From NCBI GenBank assembly GCA_050249535.1, contig JBFWQI010000029.1, forward strand, positions 8,446 to 72,445: a DNA stretch of 64,000 bases, in the 5' to 3' direction. The translations under genes and the position numbers were made by a program. The notes beneath the pieces are model-generated. The model ran no database searches, was not told the origin of the DNA, and worked only from the letters and a program-made list of their open reading frames with translations. The DNA is from JADJXM01 sp937967285. GTDB taxonomy: Bacteria > Acidobacteriota > Blastocatellia > RBC074. This document shows, in pieces, positions 46,310-64,000 of this stretch (its first letter is position 1; every line of letters begins with the position of its first letter).

Positions 46310-46571
46310 CTTTCTACTTTCTACTTGTAACTACTCAGCCTGTTCTGAGCCCGTGGCAGCGGGCGTCTGAATTTAGCCCGGGGTGAAGCGAGGCCGCAGG
46401 CCGAGCGAAACCCCGGGTAAGCTGTATTTTTTTGTTGTATCGTCGCGTGAGCGACGATTGATATCAGCCGTCGCTCACGCGACGGGAATTTATATACGAA
46501 CGCTGTCCGTGCCGTAAACGGCACGGCTAAATTCAGCAGCCGCTCCGCGGCTGAGTAGTTACTTTTACTTT

Positions 46572-46586
<15 letters not shown>
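46310..46586. repeat. Heptamer array interrupted by the MITE-like element
   Basis: CTACTTT heptamers at 46310-46326 and at 46563-46586 flank the 236-bp element 46327-46562. Without the element the two halves would join into one CTACTTT tract. The right half also gives the C-terminus and stop of the PIG-L gene. Confidence 0.85.
46327..46562. mobile_element. MITE-like element with 14-bp terminal inverted repeats
   Basis: GTAACTACTCAGCC (46327-46340) and GGCTGAGTAGTTAC (46549-46562) are perfect inverted ends. The inside is about 95% identical to 10756-10972 and holds three hairpins (CCCGGGG unit, CGTCGCGTGAGCGACG unit, GTGCCGTAAACGGCAC unit). It carries no gene. It is inserted between co-directional genes, within heptamer repeat DNA. 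A transposase acting in trans would be needed. Confidence 0.88.
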
Positions 46587-49214
<2,628 letters not shown>

Positions 49215-49370
49215 CGTTCATCTCCGCTTATGACTGGATTCCTGTTGTTATCTCCCCGGAAGGGCGCAGGAAAGATAGCACGTCCGGCGAGAAAGGTCGA
49301 AGATGGCGACCGTCAGGCAGTCGGACGCACCGATTGCCGCTGAACTTGCGTCCGTGGTATCTTTTGCCGC

Positions 49371-49991
49371 ATGAAAGGCCATAATTCCAATGAAGTGCCG
49401 AGAATAACTCCTCAGCAGGTGATCCACGGATATGCGCAGGGCTATTTCCCGATGGCCCGAGGCCGGAACGGAGATATCGAATGGTTCGTTGCTGATCCGA
49501 GAACGATCGTGCCGCTCGACGAACGGTTCAGGGTCCGCAGATCGCTCCGCAAGACGATCAATAAACTGGATTATGAGATCCGCGTCAATGCCGATTTCGA
49601 GTCCGTCATTCGCGGCTGCGCGCGCCACGACGAGTCGCCGTCCTACGAGATCTGGTTGAGCGACGAGATGATTGCGCTCTACCTGGAGCTTCACCGGATC
49701 GGCTACGCGCATTCGGTCGAGGTCTGGACCTCGGAGGGGCTGGTCGGCGGCCTGTACGGGATAGCGCTGCGCGGAGCCTTCTTCGGCGAATCTATGTTCA
49801 GCCGCATCCCGTCAGCCTCGCAGATCGCGCTGGTCGGTCTTGTCGACCGGCTGCGCGAGCGCGGATACAGGCTTCTCGATGCGCAGATGCGAACCGATCA
49901 TATCGGATATTTCGGCGCCATCGACCTCACCCCTGACGAATACCTGAGACTGCTCGACGACGCGCTCCGGTATGATCGAAGCTTCGTCTGA
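49371..49991 (+). CDS. aat: Leucyl/phenylalanyl-tRNA-protein transferase
   Basis: 206 residues. N-terminal ITPQQVIHGYAQGYFPMARG (near-universal aat signature), then EIWLSDEMIALYLELHRIGYAHSVEVW and GGLYGIALRGAFFGESMFSR. It adds Leu or Phe to N-terminal Lys/Arg proteins so that ClpAP can degrade them (N-degron). Slightly short but all signatures are present. Convergent with the AIM24 gene. Confidence 0.96.
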   Translation: MKGHNSNEVPRITPQQVIHGYAQGYFPMARGRNGDIEWFVADPRTIVPLDERFRVRRSLRKTINKLDYEIRVNADFESVIRGCARHDESPSYEIWLSDEMIALYLELHRIGYAHSVEVWTSEGLVGGLYGIALRGAFFGESMFSRIPSASQIALVGLVDRLRERGYRLLDAQMRTDHIGYFGAIDLTPDEYLRLLDDALRYDRSFV

Positions 49992-49999
49992 TCCCCGGA

Positions 50000-50869
50000 T
50001 TACTGCTGTCCGAAGATGCCACCCAGATTGACGCTGCCGCCGCCGCTCGAAGACTGCGTCGGGAAGAAGGGCTTCATGACTCCTGCGAAGGCGGCCAGAT
50101 TCCGCGTCTGAATCAGGATCTCGCCGGGGCCTCTGAACTCCGCGACTATCCCTTCGCCGCTGACCAGACTCCGGAACCAGCCGGCGCTCGAGGCCTTCCT
50201 GAGCTCATACGGCATGTGACCTTCCCACGCGACCAGATGCCCGGTATCGACGACGTATCGCTCATTGACGGCCAGTTGCTTGCGGTGGATCGCGCCGAAA
50301 GACGAGACCAGCAGCAGCCCCGTTCCCTGAACCTGGAGTACGAAGAGCCCTTCGCCGCCGAAGAACGATTTCGCCCCGCCCCATCGGGTGTCGATCGTCA
50401 GGCTGCTGTCGCCGGCCAGATAGGAGCTGGACTGGACATAGAAGAGCTGGTTGGCCATCTCGATCGCCGCGACGTCGCCGGGAGTCGCCGGCGCGAGCGT
50501 CACTTCGCCCGGGCCGCCGCGCGCCGTGAAGGTGGAGATGAAGGCCGTCTCGCCGCCGACCGCGCGCTTGAGCGCTCCCATCAATCCGCCCTTCATCTCC
50601 GAATTGAGTTCGACGTTGCCCGACATCGAGACCATCGCGCCCGATTCAGTCTGGATCGACTGTTCGGCCTGTAGCTTGATGACGGCCAGCGAGAAGGCCG
50701 ATCCGTGCAGGATCTCGTAGTTGTATCCGCGGCCGCTACCTCGACCGTCGGCGTCGATGTGAATCCCGCCGCTGCCGGCGCCGCTTCCTCCAGATTTCAG
50801 ATTCGCCCCGCACGAACTGCAGAAGACCGCATCGTTGGGAAGCCCGATCCCGCAAGCTGGACAATTCAT
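50000..50869 (-). CDS. TIGR00266/AIM24-family protein with zinc ribbon
   Basis: 289 residues. N-terminal zinc ribbon (CPAC...CSSC, about 3-22), a Gly/Ser-rich linker, then the AIM24-type beta-helix domain (AVIKLQAEQSIQTESGAM, GGETAFISTFTARG, FVLQVQGTGLLLVSSFGAIH), and a Gly-Ser tail. Function of the family is unknown; bacterial members may bind membranes. Its stop lies 8 bp past the convergent aat gene. Confidence 0.9.
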   Translation of the reverse strand: MNCPACGIGLPNDAVFCSSCGANLKSGGSGAGSGGIHIDADGRGSGRGYNYEILHGSAFSLAVIKLQAEQSIQTESGAMVSMSGNVELNSEMKGGLMGALKRAVGGETAFISTFTARGGPGEVTLAPATPGDVAAIEMANQLFYVQSSSYLAGDSSLTIDTRWGGAKSFFGGEGLFVLQVQGTGLLLVSSFGAIHRKQLAVNERYVVDTGHLVAWEGHMPYELRKASSAGWFRSLVSGEGIVAEFRGPGEILIQTRNLAAFAGVMKPFFPTQSSSGGGSVNLGGIFGQQ

Positions 50870-50915
50870 CTCGTTTTCCTTTCTCCTTAATGGTTACCAG
50901 AATAGTAGATATATT

Positions 50916-51107
50916 TTAACTGCTCAGCCCAAACGCGAAGAGTGATAAAACGCTAAGCCGCCAAGATGGCCAGAGTTTAATCAGGGCATGAAACATTGGA
51001 TTTAGCCATCGTGAGATCGGCGATATTGAGGGAAATTGTACATTCCCATCCTTAATCCCCCCTTGGCCATCTTGGCGCCTTGGCGTTCAATCACTCTGAG
51101 CCGTTAC
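50916..51107. mobile_element. CGCCAAG-word inverted spacer bounded by GTAAC..GCTCAG-type ends
   Basis: Left end TTAACTGCTCAGCC (50916-50929) and right end CTGAGCCGTTAC (51096-51107) are imperfect inverted repeats of the same motif that ends the MITE-like elements. Inside, a CGCCAAG-word arm (about 50933-50955) faces 51060-51088. It lies between the sirtuin stop (51111) and the AIM24 start, both on the minus strand. Confidence 0.65.
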
Positions 51108-51110
51108 AAT

Positions 51111-51863
51111 TTATTGACGTCCTGCTCTGACCGCCTCGGCGAAGGTACCCGTCGAATCGCGAACGACGAGCGTGGCGAGATGATCGAGCGCGGTCGGTTC
51201 GCGATTGACGATGATCACCCGGGCGCCATGTTCACTTGCCATCCTCGGCAGCCCGGCGGCCGGTTGAACTATCAGAGAAGATCCCAGAACCAGCATCAGA
51301 TCGCATTGTACGATCTCGCGGATTGTATCGTTCCAGATCCCCTCGGGCAAAAGATCGCCGAAGAGCACTACGTCGGGTTTGACGACCGAACCGCAATTCT
51401 CGCACAGCGGAACTGCCGTCCGTCCTTCGGCGATTCCGTGATACAGAACGTCCATCTCGTATTTACGCCGGCAGTTGACGCATCTGCCGGTTCGGAAGGT
51501 CCCGTGAATTTCGAGGACGTTGCGCGACCCGGCTGCCTGGTGCAGGCCGTCGATGTTCTGCGTGACGATGGCGGAGAGCCTGCCTTCGTCCTCTAGTTCG
51601 ACAAGCAGGCGGTGGGTCGATGTCGGCAGAGCGCCCCGGATGCCGGGCATCAGGCGAAGGGCTGCCCGGTAGAATCCCGCCGGGTCGCGTCTGAAGCCCG
51701 GCGCCGAGAGCTGTTCCATCAGCCCTTCGTCCTCCCACAATCCGCCGGGACTGCGAAAGTCCGGTATCCCGGCCTCGGTGCTGATTCCGGCTCCGGTGAA
51801 GGCGACGATCCGTCGCGCATCATTAATATATGCGATAGCTTTCAAAATAGCGTCAGTCATCAC
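51111..51863 (-). CDS. cobB: Sir2-type NAD-dependent deacylase
   Basis: 250 residues. NAD-binding GAGISTEAGIPDFRSPGGLW, TQNIDGLHQAAG, catalytic His120, and a four-Cys zinc site (Cys128/Cys131 and Cys154/Cys157), VVLFGDLLPEG, and the GSSLIVQPAA end. It removes acetyl or longer acyl groups from lysines, forming nicotinamide and O-acyl-ADP-ribose. The residues that give CobB its desuccinylase preference cannot be judged. It lies alone downstream of no partner. Confidence 0.96.
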   Translation of the reverse strand: MMTDAILKAIAYINDARRIVAFTGAGISTEAGIPDFRSPGGLWEDEGLMEQLSAPGFRRDPAGFYRAALRLMPGIRGALPTSTHRLLVELEDEGRLSAIVTQNIDGLHQAAGSRNVLEIHGTFRTGRCVNCRRKYEMDVLYHGIAEGRTAVPLCENCGSVVKPDVVLFGDLLPEGIWNDTIREIVQCDLMLVLGSSLIVQPAAGLPRMASEHGARVIIVNREPTALDHLATLVVRDSTGTFAEAVRAGRQ

Positions 51864-52013
51864 GTCAAACCCGCCCGTTCGATAATTGTCACTTCGGCCT
51901 GTCGCGCATTCCGTTTAATTGGTTGACTTTGAAGACAGGGAGGCTAAGATTACCATTTACGTCAAGACACAACCACGGCAAAGTTAATCAAATCCGCAGA
52001 CTGGAGAGCACGC

Positions 52014-56048
<4,035 letters not shown>

Positions 56049-56067
56049 TTTAAGGAGAAGGAATCAT

Positions 56068-57399
<1,332 letters not shown>

Positions 57400-57402
57400 C
57401 TT

Positions 57403-57597
57403 CATCCACTAAGGACACGAAGAAGCACAAAGTAAATAAATTGATCCACAAAGTGCACGAAGAAGCACAAAGAGTATAAAAATCTTGGTGTCTGCTTCGT
57501 GTCACTTGGTGGATAAAAACAATTTCTTTGTGCCTCTTTGTGAACTTTGTGGATAAAAATTCTTTCTTTGTGTCTCTTCGTGTTCCTTCGTGGACAA
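57403..57597. repeat. Inverted CACAAAG/CACGAAG-word repeat spacer
   Basis: Left arm 57403-57476 (CACAAAG and CACGAAG words) faces right arm 57483-57597 (CTTTGTG, CTTCGTG words). It fills the whole gap between the convergent enolase and ATP-grasp-like genes and starts 3 bp after the eno stop. Confidence 0.88.
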
Positions 57598-57603
57598 CAT
57601 TTT

Positions 57604-58953
57604 CTACTCGTCGATGATCAGCATGGGGACGGCCGAGCCGCCGCCGGCAGTCACGTTGAGGAGAGCCGATGACGAGAGTCTGACTCCGGCGCCTTCGACG
57701 CGCTGCCCGCGCCAGGTGTAGGGATCGAGGTCGAGATAGCGCGGCTCGAATGCGATTCCGTCGGGTGTCAGGACAGGGAATATCTCACTCGAAATCTCGA
57801 CCCGCTCCTGCACGATGAAAGCCGCGCCGAGGGCCTCGCCGATCGCGCGCTCCCAGTCTTCATCGCTGCACTCCCATCCGAGGGTGACCCCTCTTCCGCC
57901 GTAATCTCCGTTCGGTTTGAGGACAAGTTCGTCGCGATGCCGGAGGACGCAATCGATCAGGTCGACGCGCCGGCCGCGCCAGGTCGTGAATCCCTCGATC
58001 AGGCGCCGGGTCCAGGGGATGTGGCGGCGAACGGCATCAACCTCGTCGTTTGTGAAGAGATGCGAGAATTCAGGTTCTTCGAGCAGCGCGAAGAGGATCT
58101 TCTTCGAGAGCGCCTGAACGCGGAAGGAATTGACCACGCAGACGGCCCGATCCCGTGCCGCCGCCGCCAGCGGATGCGAGGGCCCGCAATGTTCGATGAA
58201 TTCCGTCGTCACGATCCGCTTGTAGACGATATCGATCTCGAAGTCGCCGGCGCGCAGCCGGCCGTCGCTGTAGTCGAGATCGTTCGGATCAACGATCCTG
58301 GTCGGGCATCCGCGGGATTCGAAGTACTGGCGGCAGATTTCGAATTCGCTGCGCGTTCGCACCTCCTTCCAGTCGACGATGGCGATATTCGGCCAGTATC
58401 CGGAAGCGCCGCCGGACCATTCCTCGTAGCTCTCGATCAGGGCGTCGAGGATAAGCGGGCGGACGGGGATCCGGCGCAGGGGATGGTTTCGCGAGAATTC
58501 GCGGACGACATCCATCTCGATGAAGATCTCGCTGAGAACGTCGCCGAAGAGCAGGCCTCCGGGGCTGTCGGCGTTGTATTCGACGAACCGGAACTCGCCG
58601 TCCGACCCGATGAATGCGTCGAGCCGGCCGCTCGAGTCGGGCGCGGCGAAGCCAGGGTCGATCCGGACGATCTCTTCCTCGGCCGGCGTCAGATCGAGTC
58701 GCTTGAGCAGGCCTGAGTCCGCGCAGATCGCCCGCGAGATCTTCGACAGCGCCGACAGGATGAGCGTCGATCCCGCGCGAATGGTCTCATAGCGGGATGC
58801 CGTAATCAGACAGGGTCTGAGCACATTGCAGATCGGACGATCGCCGAAAGTGAGCCGGTGTCGATCGATCCCGGCAGCGAGCGTCTCGACGGCCTGATCC
58901 GCCATCGGCCCTTTGAGCAGGCTGTGGAATTGTTCGATGAAGGTCTCTTGCAT
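57604..58953 (-). CDS. ATP-grasp-like protein, glutathionylspermidine-synthase-type
   Basis: 449 residues. Residues about 130-160 (EFRFVEYNADSPGGLLFGDV) resemble the substrate part of glutathionylspermidine synthase and related circularly permuted ATP-grasp ligases; LVLKPNGDYGGRGVTLGWE is an ATP-grasp phosphate and lysine motif, and AFIVQERVEI a further ATP site. It probably joins a carboxylate to an amine with ATP. The substrate is not known. Divergent from the nucleotidyltransferase gene, 132 bp apart. Confidence 0.7.
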   Translation of the reverse strand: MQETFIEQFHSLLKGPMADQAVETLAAGIDRHRLTFGDRPICNVLRPCLITASRYETIRAGSTLILSALSKISRAICADSGLLKRLDLTPAEEEIVRIDPGFAAPDSSGRLDAFIGSDGEFRFVEYNADSPGGLLFGDVLSEIFIEMDVVREFSRNHPLRRIPVRPLILDALIESYEEWSGGASGYWPNIAIVDWKEVRTRSEFEICRQYFESRGCPTRIVDPNDLDYSDGRLRAGDFEIDIVYKRIVTTEFIEHCGPSHPLAAAARDRAVCVVNSFRVQALSKKILFALLEEPEFSHLFTNDEVDAVRRHIPWTRRLIEGFTTWRGRRVDLIDCVLRHRDELVLKPNGDYGGRGVTLGWECSDEDWERAIGEALGAAFIVQERVEISSEIFPVLTPDGIAFEPRYLDLDPYTWRGQRVEGAGVRLSSSALLNVTAGGGSAVPMLIIDE

Positions 58954-59085
58954 AGGGGTTAACTCTTGGTTCTGGCCTTTCAGTGCCGTATATTACCATC
59001 TGTTTTACCGTCAGTCGCGCGAAACAGCGACATTCATCCCGGCTCAGCCGAGGATTACATTTCATACCGGGACAGGAACACAAAA

Positions 59086-59973
59086 GTGAGCATACGCAAT
59101 GCCGTCATACCCGTTGCCGGACTCGGGACGAGGCTGCTTCCGGCCACCAAGTCGCAGCCCAAGGAGATGCTGCCGGTCGGCAAACGGCCGATCGTGCAGT
59201 ACATCGTCGAAGAGCTCAATCTCTGCGGCATCGAACGGATCCTCTTCGTCACGGGCCGCGGAAAGAGTTCGATCGAGGACCACTTCGACGACGATCCGGA
59301 TCTGGTCCGCAACCTCCGCGAATCGGGCAAGGAGGACCTGCTCGAGGAGCTGGAATACGAGCGGATCGGGATCAACTTTCTCTACACCAGACAGCGGCGC
59401 CAGCGGGGACTCGGCGATGCCGTTCTGTGCGCCGAATCGTTCGCCGGGACCGAGCCGTTCGTCGTCGCGCTCGGAGATTCGATAATCGGACGTCACAAAC
59501 CGTCCGACGTCGTCAGCCGGCTGATCGGCGCCTTCGAGCAGCATGACGCTGCCTGCGCGATCGCCGTCGAGGAGGTTCCCCGCGAACAGGTCTCGATGTA
59601 CGGCATCGTCAATCCCGCTTCGGACGATGATGTATTTGTCATCTCTGATCTCGTCGAGAAGCCGAAGGTCGCTGAGGCGCCGAGCAACTGGGCGATCGCC
59701 GGTCGTTACGTCTTCGCCCCGGATCTCTTCGACGCCATCAGACAGACCGGATTCGACCATCGCGGAGAGATCCAGTTGACCGATGCCATCCGCCTGCTCG
59801 GTAAAGCGGGCCGTCGGATCGTCGGCGTTCGTCTCCCGCCCGATGAAAAACGCTACGACATCGGCAACTTCGAGAGCTACTTCGAAACTTTCGTCGAGTT
59901 CGCGCTGACCGACCCCGTCTACGGCGAGAAACTGCGCCAACACGTGAGGGAACTGCTGGGTGAGAATTCATAA
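59086..59973 (+). CDS. GalU-family UTP-sugar-1-phosphate uridylyltransferase
   Basis: 295 residues from GTG 59086, which fits the family N-terminus (SIRNAVIPVAGLGTRLLPAT, then KSQPKEMLPVGKRPIVQYIV) and an AGGA ribosome site. Upstream in-frame ATG 58966 would add 40 unrelated residues. RGLGDAV and ALGDSI form the nucleotide and metal site. GalU normally makes UDP-glucose from glucose-1-phosphate and UTP. Its coding end overlaps the glucuronokinase homologue by 14 bp, so the natural substrate could instead be glucuronate-1-phosphate (inference). Confidence 0.92.
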   Translation: MSIRNAVIPVAGLGTRLLPATKSQPKEMLPVGKRPIVQYIVEELNLCGIERILFVTGRGKSSIEDHFDDDPDLVRNLRESGKEDLLEELEYERIGINFLYTRQRRQRGLGDAVLCAESFAGTEPFVVALGDSIIGRHKPSDVVSRLIGAFEQHDAACAIAVEEVPREQVSMYGIVNPASDDDVFVISDLVEKPKVAEAPSNWAIAGRYVFAPDLFDAIRQTGFDHRGEIQLTDAIRLLGKAGRRIVGVRLPPDEKRYDIGNFESYFETFVEFALTDPVYGEKLRQHVRELLGENS

Positions 59974-60997
59974 GACAAAGGCCTTTGCGAGGGCAGGACT
60001 GATCGGCAATCCGTCAGACGGTTATAACGGCAGGACGATCAGCCTGATCGTCAGGAACTTCCATGCCGAAGTCGTCATCTACGAATGGCCCGAGCTGGAG
60101 ATCATCCCGACGCGCCAGGATCACTGCCGGTTCGAGGATCTCGATCATTTTCTTTACGATACGCGGCTCAACGGTTATTACGGCGGATTGAGACTGGTCA
60201 AGGCCTCCATCAAGCGGTTCGCCGAACACTGCCAGCAGAAGGGCATCGAACTTCCGCGCGAAAACTTTTCGATGCGTTATTCGTCGAACATACCGCGCCA
60301 GGTCGGGCTGGCCGGTTCGAGCGCGATCGTGACGGCGACGATGCGGGCGCTCTGCTGGTTCTACAAGGTGACGATCCCGGAGGAGATACTTCCGGGTCTC
60401 ATCCTCTCGGTCGAGAAGGAGGAGCTCGGCATCAGCGCCGGTCTGCAGGACAGGGTCTCGCAAGTCTATGAAGGACTGGTCTACATGGATTTCGACAGGG
60501 AGTTCATGGAGACTCACGGCCACGGGATCTACGAAAGGCTCGACCCGGCCCTCCTGCCGCCGGTCTACATCGCCTATCAGACCGAGCTGGCCGAACCTTC
60601 CGAGGTCTTTCACAACGACATCCGCAAACGATACGACAACGGAGAGCCGCTGGTGGTCGACGCGATGCGTGAGTTCGCGGAGCTTGCCCGACTGGCCCGG
60701 ACCTGTCTGCTCGAGGGGAATCATGCCGAACTCGCTCGTCTGATGAACCGGAATTTCGATCTGCGCAGCAGCATCTACAATCTCAATCCCAAGCACGTCA
60801 GGATGATCGAGGTCGCCAGGGCCGAGGGCGCTTCGGCGAAGTTCGCCGGCTCGGGCGGCTCGATCATCGGGACCTATACCGACGAGGAGATGTTCGCTCG
60901 ACTCAAGGCCTCCTTCGCCGCCGAGTCGTGCGATGTCATCAAACCCATTATCAATCCCGGGAACAGGCCCGGAAGCGCAGCCATTCTGCCGGCATAA
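59960..60997 (+). CDS. GHMP-family kinase, glucuronokinase-like
   Basis: 345 residues from a GTG start. It follows plant glucuronokinase along its length: ARAGLIGNPSDGYNGRTISL, YYGGLRLV, NIPRQVGLAGSSAIVTA with the GHMP P-loop (116-122), ISAGLQDRVSQVYEGLVYMD (159-178), GHGIYERLDPALLPP and KFAGSGGS (294-301). Glucuronokinase makes D-glucuronate-1-phosphate. The 14-bp overlap with the GalU-family gene argues for one pathway toward UDP-glucuronate, starting with the inositol oxygenase at 35 kb. The last eight residues (338-345) are coded by a palindromic repeat. A heptose- or other sugar-1-kinase remains possible. Confidence 0.87.
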   Translation: MRIHKTKAFARAGLIGNPSDGYNGRTISLIVRNFHAEVVIYEWPELEIIPTRQDHCRFEDLDHFLYDTRLNGYYGGLRLVKASIKRFAEHCQQKGIELPRENFSMRYSSNIPRQVGLAGSSAIVTATMRALCWFYKVTIPEEILPGLILSVEKEELGISAGLQDRVSQVYEGLVYMDFDREFMETHGHGIYERLDPALLPPVYIAYQTELAEPSEVFHNDIRKRYDNGEPLVVDAMREFAELARLARTCLLEGNHAELARLMNRNFDLRSSIYNLNPKHVRMIEVARAEGASAKFAGSGGSIIGTYTDEEMFARLKASFAAESCDVIKPIINPGNRPGSAAILPA

Positions 60998-61027
60998 TAT
61001 TTTTGCAGGCAGGGTGGCTGCGCTCCC
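60971..61027. repeat. GGGAGCGCAGG-type palindromic repeat (copy 3)
   Basis: GGAAGCGCAGCCATTCTGCC (from 60971) faces GGCAGGGTGGCTGCGCTCCC (to 61027). The left arm codes the last eight residues of the kinase; the right arm precedes the amidohydrolase start by 15 bp. Confidence 0.85.
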
Positions 61028-61042
61028 AGGAGCATCACAATA

Positions 61043-62728
<1,686 letters not shown>

Positions 62729-62745
62729 TCCGATTCCAATCGGCT

Positions 62746-62776
62746 GTACCGGCTTACAGGCATTTGTAAGCCGGTA
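62746..62776. terminator. Hairpin after the amidohydrolase gene
   Basis: GTACCGGCTTACA (62746-62758) and TGTAAGCCGGTAC (62764-62776) are perfectly complementary, with a 5-base loop, 18 bp after the stop. It lacks a clear U-tract; it is a 3' hairpin and possible terminator. Confidence 0.6.
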
Positions 62777-62901
62777 CGCCGGGAATCCGTCGCCCGCCTG
62801 ATTTTCTTCTTCCTTCTGAAACTTCTTCCTCTCTTCCGTCACCAACTCAGCGAGACTGAAATGCCGGTTTCAATATCAAAAAGGAATAGTGAGAGAGGAC
62901 T

Positions 62902-63699
<798 letters not shown>

Positions 63700-63702
63700 A
63701 GA

Positions 63703-63770
63703 GTAGAAAGTAAAAGAGGGGAAAAGAAAATGGACAGGATTAACAGGATTTGACAGGATTTACAGGATTA
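63703..63770. repeat. Heptamer remnant plus ACAGGATT tandem repeats
   Basis: AGTAGAAAGTAAAAG (63703-63717) follows the DUF4097 stop, then four ACAGGATT units at 9-10 bp spacing (63733-63770). One-sided, no inverted partner. No coding sense. Confidence 0.7.
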
Positions 63771-63869
63771 AGTCTGAGGGTATTGAGGCCCGTATTCTCC
63801 GGCAAATGCACTTCGACTTATATTCGTGCTCATTTATTAGTCTGTAACTTAAGTTCTTTGATGATTTAA

Positions 63870-63895
63870 CATATCTCCCTCATAATGGAGATATG
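63870..63895 (+). promoter_or_regulatory. Ribosome-site-sequestering hairpin of the transposase gene
   Basis: CATATCTCC (63870-63878) is perfectly complementary to GGAGATATG (63887-63895), so the GGAG ribosome site and the ATG start of the transposase both sit in the stem. Probably limits translation, as known for several insertion sequences. Confidence 0.65.
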
Positions 63896-64000
63896 AAAAA
63901 ACAGCACGTTAAATTAAGCGCTAAGGATCGAGCCTATTTGGAATCTCTGATCTCCAAAGGAAAACTGCCGGCCAAGATTTTCAAGCGCGCCACCGGCTTA
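63893..64000 (+). CDS. IS630-family transposase, N-terminal fragment
   Basis: Only the first 36 codons are in the window, reading KKQHVKLSAKDRAYLESLIS and KGKLPAKIFKRATGL. The VKLSAKDRAYLE pattern is typical of the helix-turn-helix start of IS630-type transposases. The left end of the element should lie between 63771 and 63893. Cut by the window end, so integrity cannot be judged. Confidence 0.7.
   Translation, partial: MKKQHVKLSAKDRAYLESLISKGKLPAKIFKRATGL

Noticed and set aside
58966..59085. Upstream ATG start of the GalU-family gene
   Set aside because: The added 40 residues precede the conserved family N-terminus, and GTG 59086 has a suitable ribosome site.

Overview
The window reads as chromosomal DNA of a GC-rich Gram-negative bacterium, most likely an acidobacterium of the Blastocatellia type. 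This is inferred from a giant TonB-dependent receptor with a carboxypeptidase-like regulatory domain, a zinc-ribbon/TonB fusion protein, cytoplasmic zinc-ribbon proteins, a fused E1 dehydrogenase, Tat-exported enzymes and a dense set of short-period intergenic repeats. No marker gene in the window fixes the taxon. About 51 protein genes and one tRNA (Lys-UUU) are supported; the outermost two genes are cut by the window ends.

Layout. 0-12.5 kb is mainly amino-acid and peptide catabolism: glutaryl-CoA dehydrogenase, alanine dehydrogenase translationally coupled to a DUF512 radical-SAM-like protein and followed by a sigma-54 activator, an aldehyde dehydrogenase, a small c-type cytochrome and a POT peptide transporter. 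12.7-17.3 kb holds two small unknown proteins, a Tat-exported DegT-family aminotransferase, an AbgT transporter and an orphan sucD. 17.4-25.5 kb is a TetR-controlled RND efflux operon (two matching operator palindromes; adaptor, pump, an inserted ornithine cyclodeaminase homologue, TolC). 25.6-30.2 kb carries DUF1844, an MBL hydrolase, ribF, a UbiB kinase and an SDR. 30.2-36.3 kb, mostly minus strand, carries a dimethylargininase, a secreted unknown protein, a ceramidase-like hydrolase, a GH4 glycosidase and a myo-inositol oxygenase. 36.4-41.5 kb is a distinct redox cluster behind a Crp/Fnr regulator with a palindrome in its promoter: an AhpD-like protein, DUF4142, a cupredoxin, a UDG-family protein, cytochrome P460 and a DUF2231 membrane protein. 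41.5-51.9 kb carries a PfkB kinase, an APC permease, a fused 2-oxoacid dehydrogenase E1, a PIG-L deacetylase, aat, an AIM24 protein and a sirtuin. 52-64 kb carries the TonB receptor, enolase, an ATP-grasp-like protein, a nucleotidyltransferase overlapping a plant-type glucuronokinase homologue, an amidohydrolase, a DUF4097 protein and the start of an IS630-like transposase.

Two themes stand out. First, myo-inositol oxygenase, a glucuronokinase homologue and an overlapping GalU-family gene together suggest a plant-like salvage route inositol -> glucuronate -> glucuronate-1-phosphate -> UDP-glucuronate. Second, most intergenic gaps are filled by short-period repeat arrays arranged as inverted pairs directly after stop codons. 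Several of these provide the stop codon or the last residues of the upstream gene, and one appears to provide a start codon. A roughly 230-bp element with 14-bp terminal inverted repeats is inserted in one such array and has a second, truncated copy.
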